Assembly: GCF_030409905.1 (NCBI RefSeq)
Contig: NZ_JAUFQT010000002.1
Coordinates: 744,001-808,000, forward strand
Direction: 5' to 3'
Length of the DNA stretch: 64,000 nt
Source: Echinicola jeungdonensis
GTDB taxonomy: Bacteria; Bacteroidota; Bacteroidia; Cytophagales; Cyclobacteriaceae
A model generated the notes under the pieces. The model did no database searches. It was not told the origin of the DNA and worked only from the letters and a program-made list of their open reading frames with translations. Shown piece after piece: positions 56,333-64,000 of this stretch. Position numbers and translations under genes: made by a program. Positions within the stretch are counted from its first letter, which is position 1. Every line of letters begins with the position of its first letter.

Positions 56333-57160
56333 ATGAAAATAGACGCCCACCAGCATTTTTGGGAATACGAACCCGTAAAGCATGAATGGATTGACCAAAG
56401 TATGTCAAAGATCCAAAAGGATTTTCTCCCCTCTGATTTAAAACCTCTTTTGGATAAGGAAGGAATTGATGGATCTGTTGTCGTTCAGGCTGATGAATCT
56501 TTGAGTGAAAATGAATTTTTGCTTAGGCTAGCCCAGGAAAATCCATGGATCAAAAAAGTTGTAGGCTGGGTTGACTTAAGTTCAAAGGGTGTTCAAAAGG
56601 ATCTGGAGAATTATAAGCAGGAAGAAAATATGGCCGGCTTCCGAATGATTTTACAAGGTCAACCTCCTGAATTGATGGAGCAAAAGGATTTTAGAGAAGG
56701 TTTGACCAAATTGGGTAAATTGGATTACACTTATGACATTTTGATTTTCCCGCACCATTTGGAAGCAGCAATTGATCTGGTCAAAAGTTTCCCCAACCAG
56801 CCTTTTGTGATTGACCACTTGGCCAAACCTTATATCAAAGATGGAAAGATAGATGAATGGGCCAAACAGATGAAAATAATGGGCTCATTTGATAACGTCA
56901 ATTGCAAAGTTTCAGGGATGGTTACTGAAGCCAATTGGGATAATTGGAAAAAAGAGGATTTCAAGCCCTATATGGAAGTTGCATTAGAAGCATTTGGCAG
57001 CAAAAAATTGATGTTTGGATCCGATTGGCCGGTGGCTTTGGTAGCATCTACTTATCCGTCAAATATTGAAATAGTCCGGAACTTTATCCAATCATTGAGT
57101 CAGGAAGAACAAGAAGATATCATAGGCAAAACTGCAGCTAAATTTTATGGCATTTCTTAG
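56333..57160 (+). CDS. Amidohydrolase-family lactonase (probable L-fuconolactonase)
   Basis: The 275-residue protein belongs to the COG3618 group: MKIDAHQHFWEYEPVKHEWID (metal His-x-His), VVGWVDLSS, FVIDHLAKPYIKDG, CKVSGMVTEA and LMFGSDWPVALV. Family members open sugar lactones such as L-fucono-1,5-lactone. It is 22 bp after the FAH terminator. Its place in the cluster supports the lactonase role. Confidence 0.88.
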   Translation: MKIDAHQHFWEYEPVKHEWIDQSMSKIQKDFLPSDLKPLLDKEGIDGSVVVQADESLSENEFLLRLAQENPWIKKVVGWVDLSSKGVQKDLENYKQEENMAGFRMILQGQPPELMEQKDFREGLTKLGKLDYTYDILIFPHHLEAAIDLVKSFPNQPFVIDHLAKPYIKDGKIDEWAKQMKIMGSFDNVNCKVSGMVTEANWDNWKKEDFKPYMEVALEAFGSKKLMFGSDWPVALVASTYPSNIEIVRNFIQSLSQEEQEDIIGKTAAKFYGIS

Positions 57161-57202
57161 GGATTTGGGAATGAAACTTCACTGAAAATCTTCTTTAGAT
57201 AT

Positions 57203-57298
57203 AGATAGCATAAAGCTGAAAGCCGAAAGTCAAAGGCCGAAAGCAGAAAGCCTAAGGCTGGAAGCTCGAAACCGAATGTGAAAAGCTAAAAGTCAAAT
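57203..57298 (+). repeat. Short degenerate tandem repeat, purine-rich
   Basis: About 95 bp between the lactonase and mutarotase genes consist of imperfect 7-9-bp units resembling AAAGCCGAAAG, AAAGTCAAAG and AAGGCTGGAAG. Such intergenic repeats are known in some Bacteroidota genomes. No gene overlaps. Confidence 0.55.
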
Positions 57299-57384
57299 TC
57301 TTGGAGACCAAGGCTCAACTTTAAAAAATCCGAAGGCAAAGCCATCGGACATCCCCATTTTATTTGAAATACATTTGAATCAAA

Positions 57385-57711
57385 ATGTCCAAAAAATACG
57401 CTCTTACATTAGATTTGAAAGATGACCCTCAATTGATTAAAGAATATGAGGCATATCATCAAAAAGTCTGGCCTGAAATACTAGAAAGTATTAAAAATGC
57501 AGGTATACAAAATATGGAAATTTTCCGCTGGAAAACGAGATTATTCATGTTAATCGAGGCCGATGAAGGATTTTCCTTTGAAAAGAAAGCCCAGATGGAT
57601 GCTGACAATCCTAAAGTCCAGGAATGGGAAAATTTGATGTGGAAATATCAAAAGGGGCTCCCAGGAGTACCTGAAGGCGAAAAATGGCAAATAATGGATA
57701 GGATTTTTTAG
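57385..57711 (+). CDS. L-rhamnose/L-fucose mutarotase family
   Basis: The 108-residue protein is a RhaM-type mutarotase: ALTLDLKDDPQLIKEYEAYHQKVWPEILESIKNAGI with catalytic Tyr/His, then FRWKTRLFMLIEADEGFSFE and MWKYQKGLPG. It interconverts sugar anomers so that catabolic enzymes get their preferred form. Belonging to this cluster it probably handles L-fucose. Confidence 0.9.
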   Translation: MSKKYALTLDLKDDPQLIKEYEAYHQKVWPEILESIKNAGIQNMEIFRWKTRLFMLIEADEGFSFEKKAQMDADNPKVQEWENLMWKYQKGLPGVPEGEKWQIMDRIF

Positions 57712-57814
57712 GGTTAATTTGAAAATGGCCAAAAATGGTGTTTTGACCGGAGATGAAATTTTTATTTAGTTTACTTATATTTTAGCTAAATCAATTTACC
57801 AAACCCAAAATGGA

Positions 57815-58564
57815 CACATCAATTAAAGTAAAAGCCTTATAGATCTTTTTCTTATTATTCATTATTTCATTAAAGCAATCTTATGCCCATATGCCCAAAA
57901 TCATTTGGGGGTTGGTGCTGAAATGCCACAAAATGCGGAACTTCTTTTCGATGGAAGTAAGGAATTGTTGCATGAAAAATGGACTTACTGGGAGGGGCCG
58001 AGGTTAGCGGCCACACTTCCTATTAAATGGCAAATAGTTGCAGATCCTGTGAATGATGGACCAGCTTTAAGCAGCAATGCCCCTGCAGGAACAAATGAAA
58101 AATATGGAGCTGAAGACATTGTAACCAAAGAAAAGTTTCGCGACTTTAGGTTGCATGTTGAATTTTTGATTCAAAATGAAGGAAGTAATAGCGGGGTTTA
58201 TCTCCAAAACCGCTATGAAATTCTGGTTTTAGACGGAGATTCAACTACCCATGGAATGGCTGCCATCATTAATGAAAAAGCTGCTCCTTACCATATTTAT
58301 TATGGATTGGGCAATTGGAATGCTTATGATATCGTATTCCGGTCCGCCCGATTTGGAGAAACCGGAAAACTTATTGAAAAAGCATTGGTTACCCTATATT
58401 TCAACGGCCAAAAAGTACATTCCAACGAACATATTAAACAAGTTTGGGGAAGTGAATTTTCAGGAATAGATGGTGGAAATGAGGGAGGAAAAGGGATAAC
58501 CAACCGTCCCAGTGGAATAAAACTTCAGTCAGAAGGACACGATGTGCTGTTTAGGAATATTTGA
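57815..58564 (+). pseudogene. DUF1080 (3-keto-disaccharide hydrolase-like) gene with lost signal peptide
   Basis: A DUF1080 domain is intact from about 57905 to 58564 (PQNAELLFDGSKELLHEKWTYWE, FRLHVEFLIQNEGSNSGVYLQ, NRPSGIKLQSEGHDVLFRNI). The upstream DNA should encode the signal peptide. It still starts ATG GAC at 57810 and has hydrophobic codons (FFLLFIISLKQSYA), but a TAG at 57840 and a frame change break it from the domain. DUF1080 proteins act outside the cytoplasm on polysaccharides. Without export this copy is probably inactive; the TTG-start cytosolic form remains possible. Confidence 0.75.
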
Positions 58565-58732
58565 ATAGAAAAATTGGATTTAAAATCTTCAGACACGGAT
58601 TTTTAGAATCAAGTTTTAGAGTCCCATCGGCTTAGCTGTGGGACCTTAATATCCTGTATATCGTGGTTGTTGAAATCATCCAACAACTTGGGATCATCTA
58701 AAATCTTGATACCAGCTACTTGATACTTTCCC

Positions 58733-60481
58733 TTAGATTCTAGCCTGGTAAGTATAAAGCTCATAATACCTTCCCTGCAGGTCCATCAACTCCTGATGCT
58801 GGCCTCTTTCTACAATTTTGCCCTTTTCGATGACCAAAATCTGATCCGCCTGGCGGATGGTGCTGAGACGGTGGGCGATAACAAAGGTTGTTCTTCCCTT
58901 CATCAAATCTTTTAAGCTGGATTGGATCAGGGTTTCACTTTCTGTGTCCAGATTGGAAGTAGCTTCATCCAATATCAAAATCCGGGGATCAGCCAAAATA
59001 GCCCTGGCTATGGCAATTCTTTGCTTTTGCCCTCCGGAAAGTTTTACACCCCGCTCCCCTATTAAGGTATCAATACCTTCCTCAAACCTATCGGTAAATT
59101 CATGCACATAAGCTGCTTGAATGGCCTGCATCAACCGGTTCTCCCCGGCATTTGGACGTGGAAATAAAATATTTTCACGGATGGTCCCCTCAAACAAAAA
59201 ATCATCCTGAAGCACCACACCCAATTGGCTTCGGAAACTGGACAAATTAACCTGAGCCAAATCCTGCCCATCAATAGTTATAATACCATCCCTTGGATTA
59301 AGAAAAGATGCTGCCAAGCCAGCTATTGTTGTTTTCCCGGATCCTGAAGTTCCCACCAATGCGGTCATTGTTCCTGCAGGTGCTTCAAAACTAACACCTT
59401 TGATTACTTCCTTTCCCTTTTCATAGGCAAAATGGACGTTTTCAAAAACAACATCCCCATGGATTTTTGGCAATTGGATATCCCTAACTTTTTCATCCTC
59501 TTCCAGAGGCAGATTCATAATATCCTCTGTCCGGTCCAAACCGGCAAAAGCTTCTGTCAATTGACTTCCGATATTACTCATCTGGACTATGGGTGCAATC
59601 ATAAAAGCCAGGTATAAGGTAAAAGCTAAAAAATCCCCAATAGACATTTCACCTTCGATGATAAAATAACCTCCCATTCCCATAATGCCAGCAGAAGCTA
59701 TCCCCAGCAAAAATGTGGCTGAGCTAGTCACCAAACTGGTGGCAGTAAGGCTTGATTTGATGTTTAAAAATAACTTTATCACTCCATCCTCAAAGGTTTT
59801 TGTTTCTTGGCTTTCAGCATTAAACCCTTTGATCACCCGGATTCCCCCCAAAGTTTCAGTAAGCCTTCCTGTTACATCTGCATTGATTTTTCCTCTCTCC
59901 CGAAAAATGGGCCTTATTTTCCCAAAAGCCTTCAAAGAAATCAACCCAAAAATGACAACAGGTACCAGGACATATAAAGTCATCATCGGGCTTATAATGA
60001 TCAAAAGGACCAGACAAATTATAGAAGTCAACACCCCTCCAACCATTTGGGCCAAGCCTGTTCCCACCAAATTCCTAACCCCTTCCACATCAGTCATGAT
60101 TCGTGAAACAAGTTCCCCTGTTTTTGCATTATCAAAGAAACGGATGGGAAGATGGATAATGTGCTTTTGGACTTTTGATCTCAACTTGGCAATCAAATGC
60201 TGAGCTTCTACACTTAAAATTTGGGTCAAAGCAAAAGAAGTAACTGATTGAATAGTAACTGCAATCCCCACGGCAATCACTAACCATTTTAGCAATTTCA
60301 TATTATTATTGGGAATCACTTCATCCATCAAAAATTTACTGGCACCCGGCAAAACCAAACCAGCCAATCTGCTTATTATGATCAATCCCAATCCAAAAAA
60401 CAAGTGCTTTCTCCTTGGCCAAACAATAGTTTTAAACACATGAGTAATGGTGACTTTTCTTTCCTTTCGGGATCTATTCAT
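58733..60481 (-). CDS. ABC transporter, fused permease and ATPase
   Basis: The 582-residue half-transporter has six membrane helices in the first 310 residues and an ATPase domain with Walker A GTSGSGKTT, Q-loop VVLQDDFLFEG, signature LSGGQKQR, Walker B ILILDEATSNLD and H-loop IAHRLS. It is of the MsbA/LmrA exporter type and should act as a homodimer or heterodimer. The substrate is not known; lipid or drug export is typical. It is monocistronic. Confidence 0.93.
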   Translation of the reverse strand: MNRSRKERKVTITHVFKTIVWPRRKHLFFGLGLIIISRLAGLVLPGASKFLMDEVIPNNNMKLLKWLVIAVGIAVTIQSVTSFALTQILSVEAQHLIAKLRSKVQKHIIHLPIRFFDNAKTGELVSRIMTDVEGVRNLVGTGLAQMVGGVLTSIICLVLLIIISPMMTLYVLVPVVIFGLISLKAFGKIRPIFRERGKINADVTGRLTETLGGIRVIKGFNAESQETKTFEDGVIKLFLNIKSSLTATSLVTSSATFLLGIASAGIMGMGGYFIIEGEMSIGDFLAFTLYLAFMIAPIVQMSNIGSQLTEAFAGLDRTEDIMNLPLEEDEKVRDIQLPKIHGDVVFENVHFAYEKGKEVIKGVSFEAPAGTMTALVGTSGSGKTTIAGLAASFLNPRDGIITIDGQDLAQVNLSSFRSQLGVVLQDDFLFEGTIRENILFPRPNAGENRLMQAIQAAYVHEFTDRFEEGIDTLIGERGVKLSGGQKQRIAIARAILADPRILILDEATSNLDTESETLIQSSLKDLMKGRTTFVIAHRLSTIRQADQILVIEKGKIVERGQHQELMDLQGRYYELYTYQARI

Positions 60482-60607
60482 TAAAAAAAGATTTAATTCA
60501 TTGGTTCTTAAAAGTAAAATTAAAAAGGGGAATCTGGAATGGGATTTAAAAAATAAATTTCAGTATTAAAAAATGGCAAAATAGTAAGCCACCTTCCTGA
60601 TCTAGAT

Positions 60608-61276
60608 TTAATTTAAATGGGAAGTTTGCCTAAACTTGGATTTTACCGTTTCCGAACTAAATATTAATGCATTGATCAACAAAGCTAAAACCACCAGAAT
60701 GGCCATCTCAAAACGGGTCAAAACCAAACTACCTGACCGGATTTTTTGTGAATAATCATTTAAGGCTTTTCCTACTGCCAACTGAACATCAGAGAGCTTG
60801 CTCAAATTATCCTTGGCCTGATTCAATGTCGCTTTCGAATGCTTCTTAGCCAATAAGAATCGTTCCTGTTTGAGGTCAGGTTTTGCTAATATTTCTTCAA
60901 TCAATTTCAAATGAAGGATATTCTCCTTTAAATCGGATAAATAAACCGCCTCATTTTCAGTCAACAATGTATTTTCAAACTCCACCAAGATAGAATCAAT
61001 AAATTCATTATGAGACTGGTATTTCTCTTTTTCCAATAAAAAATCTGATGGTTGTTGAAGTTGTTGAATTATTAATTGCTTTTGATAAAGTTTATCGGAA
61101 AGCTGGAAGATATAACTTTCAGGCAATAGCCTATCTTCATAAAAAGTAGAAAATGAAGCTGTTAAATCTGAAACTTTTTCCTCATCAAGAATATTTTTCA
61201 CAAATACAGAAAAAAACACTACTGCTAAAAGAGCAGCAATGGTGAGTTTATTCTTGATACTGTAGGTCCATCTCAT
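60608..61276 (-). CDS. Orphan membrane sensor with four-helix-bundle domain
   Basis: The 222-residue protein has an N-terminal helix (about residues 13-28), a periplasmic all-helical region rich in Leu/Glu (residues 35-185), and a second helix (MAILVVLALLINALIF). It ends in a short cytoplasmic tail. This is the layout of the four-helix-bundle sensor part of chemoreceptors and kinases, without a signalling domain. No MCP, kinase or cyclase domain is present or adjacent. It may work with a partner elsewhere. Confidence 0.65.
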   Translation of the reverse strand: MRWTYSIKNKLTIAALLAVVFFSVFVKNILDEEKVSDLTASFSTFYEDRLLPESYIFQLSDKLYQKQLIIQQLQQPSDFLLEKEKYQSHNEFIDSILVEFENTLLTENEAVYLSDLKENILHLKLIEEILAKPDLKQERFLLAKKHSKATLNQAKDNLSKLSDVQLAVGKALNDYSQKIRSGSLVLTRFEMAILVVLALLINALIFSSETVKSKFRQTSHLN

Positions 61277-62048
61277 GATTTGCTCCTTTCCGGATTTGTT
61301 GCAAAACTTTTAATGTCATTCTTGGATTGAGAAGTCATTAGCAGCTGGATTTTCCCATTGTTATTGCTAATGATCCATTGATTAACATTTATTTAACAAA
61401 CATATCACCATTTAAATAATTTTCATTGATTATTAAAAAAATAATTCCATGACCCTTCTCATTATTTTTAAGGCCTACTTTTAGGCCGCAAATTTTATTA
61501 GGGGAGACCTGCCCCGGGAATTTTAAAAAAAGGATCGATACATAATATTAAAAGACAAAAAACCCTTCCCTTTTTAATTCTTTATATGCTGGAATTCTGG
61601 ATTTCGTTTTTAATTTCCGTCTGGAAAACAATTTTCTCGTAATTGCCATTTCCTTGAATTTTAATCTCTTTTATTTCTGAGTTTAATTTTACTTTCATAA
61701 AATTGGCCCGGAAGGATGCCAAAAAAGTATTCAAAAAATTGAAATTTTATTCAGAGAAAAAAGTCAATAAAGGTAAATTTTTGATTGTTAACTCCAACAA
61801 AACATCTAAGTTTATTGCCATTAAACCCACTGATAGATAACACGTTATACACTTATAACTATTCTAATAACATTTTATAATATTTAAAATCACAATTTAA
61901 AAATAACCTTTCTTAAAACCATTGAATCACCACATTTTGTTGATACATTTTTTTTTCAAACCAACCAATATTTTTTATTGTTTCCTTGTATAAAATTGGC
62001 AAAAAATGGTTATCCTTATATCATAATTGATCCCTAAATACCCAGATC
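61277..62048. other. Gene-poor A/T-rich region
   Basis: About 770 bp with no confident gene. On the plus strand a frame from a TTG at 61703 to a stop at 61838-61840 (45 codons, basic: ARKDAKKVFKKLKF...) is possible but unsupported. The rest is short open frames and A/T-rich DNA. It may hold promoters for the flanking divergent genes. Confidence 0.45.
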
Positions 62049-62504
62049 ATGCAAACTGCCGACCTTATACAACTATTAGAATTAACCCCAAATTTGCAAT
62101 TGAAACTGGAATATTTACCAGCTTCATTTGTACAAAGTGGTTCAAAAATCCAATCCGTCCTTTCTGTTTCTAAGGAAAATACAATTTCCAAAGAGGGTAA
62201 AGAGACTCATCTGGTAATAACCGAAAATAAAACCGATATGGTTATCAGAAATCTTTTCACAAAGGATGTGTTAAAACTTTTGGAGGAAAGTTCTGTTGAT
62301 CCCAATTCGGTTGTAAAAATAAAATATGGAAACGAATCCTTTAAAACTGCCCTATTGGATATATCGGAAATTGAAGTGTTCGATAAGGCCATGACCTTCA
62401 AATTGTTTTTCACAAACAATCCAGCAACTTCCCAACAAGAAAAAGTGGAAAAACAAAAGAAAAAGGAAAATCCAATAACCATTTTTCATTATTCCAAAAA
62501 TTAA
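62049..62504 (+). CDS. Hypothetical protein, 151 residues
   Basis: The protein starts MQTADLIQLLELTPNLQLKLEYLPASFVQSGSK, has a mixed alpha/beta pattern and ends with a basic, Lys-rich tail (KVEKQKKKENPITIFHYSKN). There is no signal peptide or membrane helix. No family recognised. The reading frame is clean and codon use normal, so it is likely real. Confidence 0.6.
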   Translation: MQTADLIQLLELTPNLQLKLEYLPASFVQSGSKIQSVLSVSKENTISKEGKETHLVITENKTDMVIRNLFTKDVLKLLEESSVDPNSVVKIKYGNESFKTALLDISEIEVFDKAMTFKLFFTNNPATSQQEKVEKQKKKENPITIFHYSKN

Positions 62505-62575
62505 TGTATAAATTTAGAAAAAACCAAATAAACTTGGTACCTTCCTGGAGTTCCACATCTCAAAACAAATAATTC

Positions 62576-63454
62576 ATGTCCACCTTGGATCTCATTATAG
62601 CTGAGCGAAGTCGGGATATTGGGGATTTTCTGGTAGGAAGATTATTACCTTTCAGAAAAAAAAGAATGGTGGGGCCTTTCGTATTTATTGACCATATGGG
62701 GCCATCAGTCATTGGCCCTGGTAAATACATGGACATTGACCAACATCCACATATTGGTATTTCAACCCTTACTTTTTTATTGGAAGGGGAAATGGTTCAT
62801 GAAGATAGTTTGGGAACCAAACAGCTTATAACTCCCGGATCAGTTAACTGGATGACAGCTGGAAAAGGGGTTACTCATACAGAAAGAACTCCCCAACATT
62901 TGCGTAAAGGTCAAAACTTTCCATTTCATGGGTATCAGATTTGGGTGGCTTTGCCGAAAGAAAGGGAAGATATGGATCCTGAATTTCACCATATTGATGC
63001 AAGGGAACTTCCTTATTGGGAAGAAAATGGGGCATCATTTACTTTGGTAGCAGGAAATGCATTTGAAAAATCATCTCCTGTGCCCGTTCATTCTGAACTT
63101 TTTATGGTGGAAATTAAAACCAATCAAGATTTTGACTTGGAAATTGCAGGGCAATTAAATGGAGAAATTGGGATATGCATCGTGGAAGGGAGCGTTACAG
63201 CTTGTGACAATAAAATAGATGCAGGCGATTTATTGGTTTCAAAAATTGATAACCAATGTGCCCTAAAAATCAAGGAAAATAGCCATCTCCTCTTATTTGG
63301 AGGGCATCCATTTCCAGAAGAAAGATTTATCGATTGGAATTTTGTATCCTCGGAAAAATCAAAAATTGTTCAAGCAAAAAAATTATGGGAAGAAAAAAAG
63401 TGGCCTATGGTCAAAGGTGACAAATCCTATATTCCCCTCCCCTCACTAGACTAA
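62576..63454 (+). CDS. Pirin-family protein
   Basis: The 292-residue cupin protein has the pirin N-terminal metal site (GPFVFIDHMGPS; DQHPHIGISTLTFLLEGEMVHEDSLG) and GSVNWMTAGKGVTHTERT, with His/Glu ligands for iron. The C-terminal cupin half completes the fold (HSELFMVEIKTNQDFDLEI and FGGHPFPEERFIDWNFV). Some pirins have quercetinase activity, others act as regulators. It is preceded by the 151-residue gene. Role not resolved. Confidence 0.93.
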   Translation: MSTLDLIIAERSRDIGDFLVGRLLPFRKKRMVGPFVFIDHMGPSVIGPGKYMDIDQHPHIGISTLTFLLEGEMVHEDSLGTKQLITPGSVNWMTAGKGVTHTERTPQHLRKGQNFPFHGYQIWVALPKEREDMDPEFHHIDARELPYWEENGASFTLVAGNAFEKSSPVPVHSELFMVEIKTNQDFDLEIAGQLNGEIGICIVEGSVTACDNKIDAGDLLVSKIDNQCALKIKENSHLLLFGGHPFPEERFIDWNFVSSEKSKIVQAKKLWEEKKWPMVKGDKSYIPLPSLD

Positions 63455-63942
63455 AAGAGCCCTATTTTAAAGAGATTTGATCATTATTAGCCCTACGTAA
63501 AATTACCACAGCTACATTGGTAAAATAAGTCAAAATCAATAATCAAGATAGTGGTTATGGTAAAAAATAAATTATCAAAATTCATTTTTTACCATTTATT
63601 TTTTTTGAATTGCTCTACTAACCTTCTTTTCAATATTTCTTCTGCCATGCATATTCTTCCTCATAGGGACATTATTAAATAGCGCATTTGATTTCCAATT
63701 TTAAAACCTTTATTTAACTCTCCTTTCACCAGGTTTCAAAACCCTAGTTAGAATCCAACAAATAACCTTTTCCGATTCAAAGGGAAAACCTTTCATCCAT
63801 TTTTTTATTGCAGAATGGCATTTTTATTGAAAGTGGAAATCCTTCCCAAAAGGAACTATCGATCAAAAACATTTTATTAATCCATGCTTATATAGTTTCT
63901 TTGTGGGAAATTTGTCCCAACACCTTATTAAATCCCGCTTGC
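63455..63942. other. Intergenic region
   Basis: About 490 bp without a gene, repeat or hairpin that I can support. It precedes the partial FAH gene and likely contains its promoter. Confidence 0.5.
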
Positions 63943-64000
63943 ATGAAAATAATAGCAATTGGTCGTAATTATGTGGAACATATAAATGAATTACAAAATG
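63943..64000 (+). CDS. Fumarylacetoacetate-hydrolase family protein, N-terminal fragment
   Basis: The window ends 19 codons in. The start MKIIAIGRNYVEHINELQ matches the family beginning KIICIGRNYxxHxxEL. The rest lies beyond the window, so the substrate cannot be judged. Confidence 0.75.
   Translation, partial: MKIIAIGRNYVEHINELQN

Noticed and set aside
58607..58732. Minus-strand open stretch downstream of the ABC exporter stop (frame reading ...GKYQVAGIKILDDPK...)
   Set aside because: No start codon and no recognised family. It may be a remnant of an older gene end, but this cannot be shown.

Overview
The window looks like a chromosome segment of a low-GC Bacteroidota, most likely a Cytophagales/Cyclobacteriaceae-type marine or aquatic bacterium. 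The evidence is the gliding protein GldC, a TonB-dependent receptor carrying a CarboxypepD_reg-like domain, OmpA/PD40 and Skp-like lipoproteins, a bTHX ribosomal gene, the block ftsX–DUF3098–uppP–truB–ribF, and weak Shine-Dalgarno signals. The species cannot be named from the sequence alone.

Layout. Positions 1-16 kb are mostly housekeeping on the minus strand: pnp (partial) and rpsO, an LptF/G permease, a START-like protein, tRNA-Met, a class I aldolase, a PPK2 kinase, the thrS-infC-rpmI-rplT translation operon (infC has no canonical start codon), a TrmH methyltransferase, and topoisomerase IV (parC, parE). Positions 16-30 kb are mixed single genes: a ROK kinase, a frameshifted YkgJ cysteine-cluster gene, CvfB, 3-hydroxyacyl-CoA dehydrogenase, a lone Hpt protein, OmpA-PD40, a deoxyhypusine synthase homologue, OmpH, an HDAC-like deacetylase and a desaturase. 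At 30.1-34.7 kb an intact 2.65-kb IS21-type element, with 7-bp target duplication and clustered terminal repeats, interrupts a BlaR1-like M56 peptidase/TonB gene that is also decayed by indels and a stop. Its BlaI-type repressor upstream remains intact.

Positions 35-44 kb hold bTHX, a SAM-I riboswitch with a long structured leader and a small ORF before metX, a VOC protein, the ftsX-DUF3098-uppP-truB-ribF run, a 3-oxoacid CoA-transferase pair and gldC. Positions 44-48.4 kb encode a TonB receptor followed by an SGNH-hydrolase lipoprotein, probably a surface uptake/hydrolysis pair. Then come two identical tRNA-Glu genes, gapA, a dead YdeI/OmpD-type gene and a CDF cation exporter.

Positions 52.2-58.6 kb form a non-phosphorylating L-fucose catabolism cluster: an AraC regulator, L-fuconate dehydratase, an SDR dehydrogenase, a diketo-deoxy-fuconate hydrolase, a fuconolactonase-type amidohydrolase, a mutarotase and a DUF1080 protein. 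The dehydratase is broken, the DUF1080 gene has lost its signal peptide, and no fucose dehydrogenase or permease is present, so the pathway looks to be decaying here. The window ends with an ABC exporter, an orphan four-helix-bundle sensor, a pirin and the start of a second FAH-family gene.

The main theme of the hunt is gene decay: at least five broken genes, several with one-base changes in homopolymer runs. That pattern is either real pseudogenisation or partly sequencing error, and raw reads should be checked. No CRISPR array, prophage or obvious new defence system was seen.
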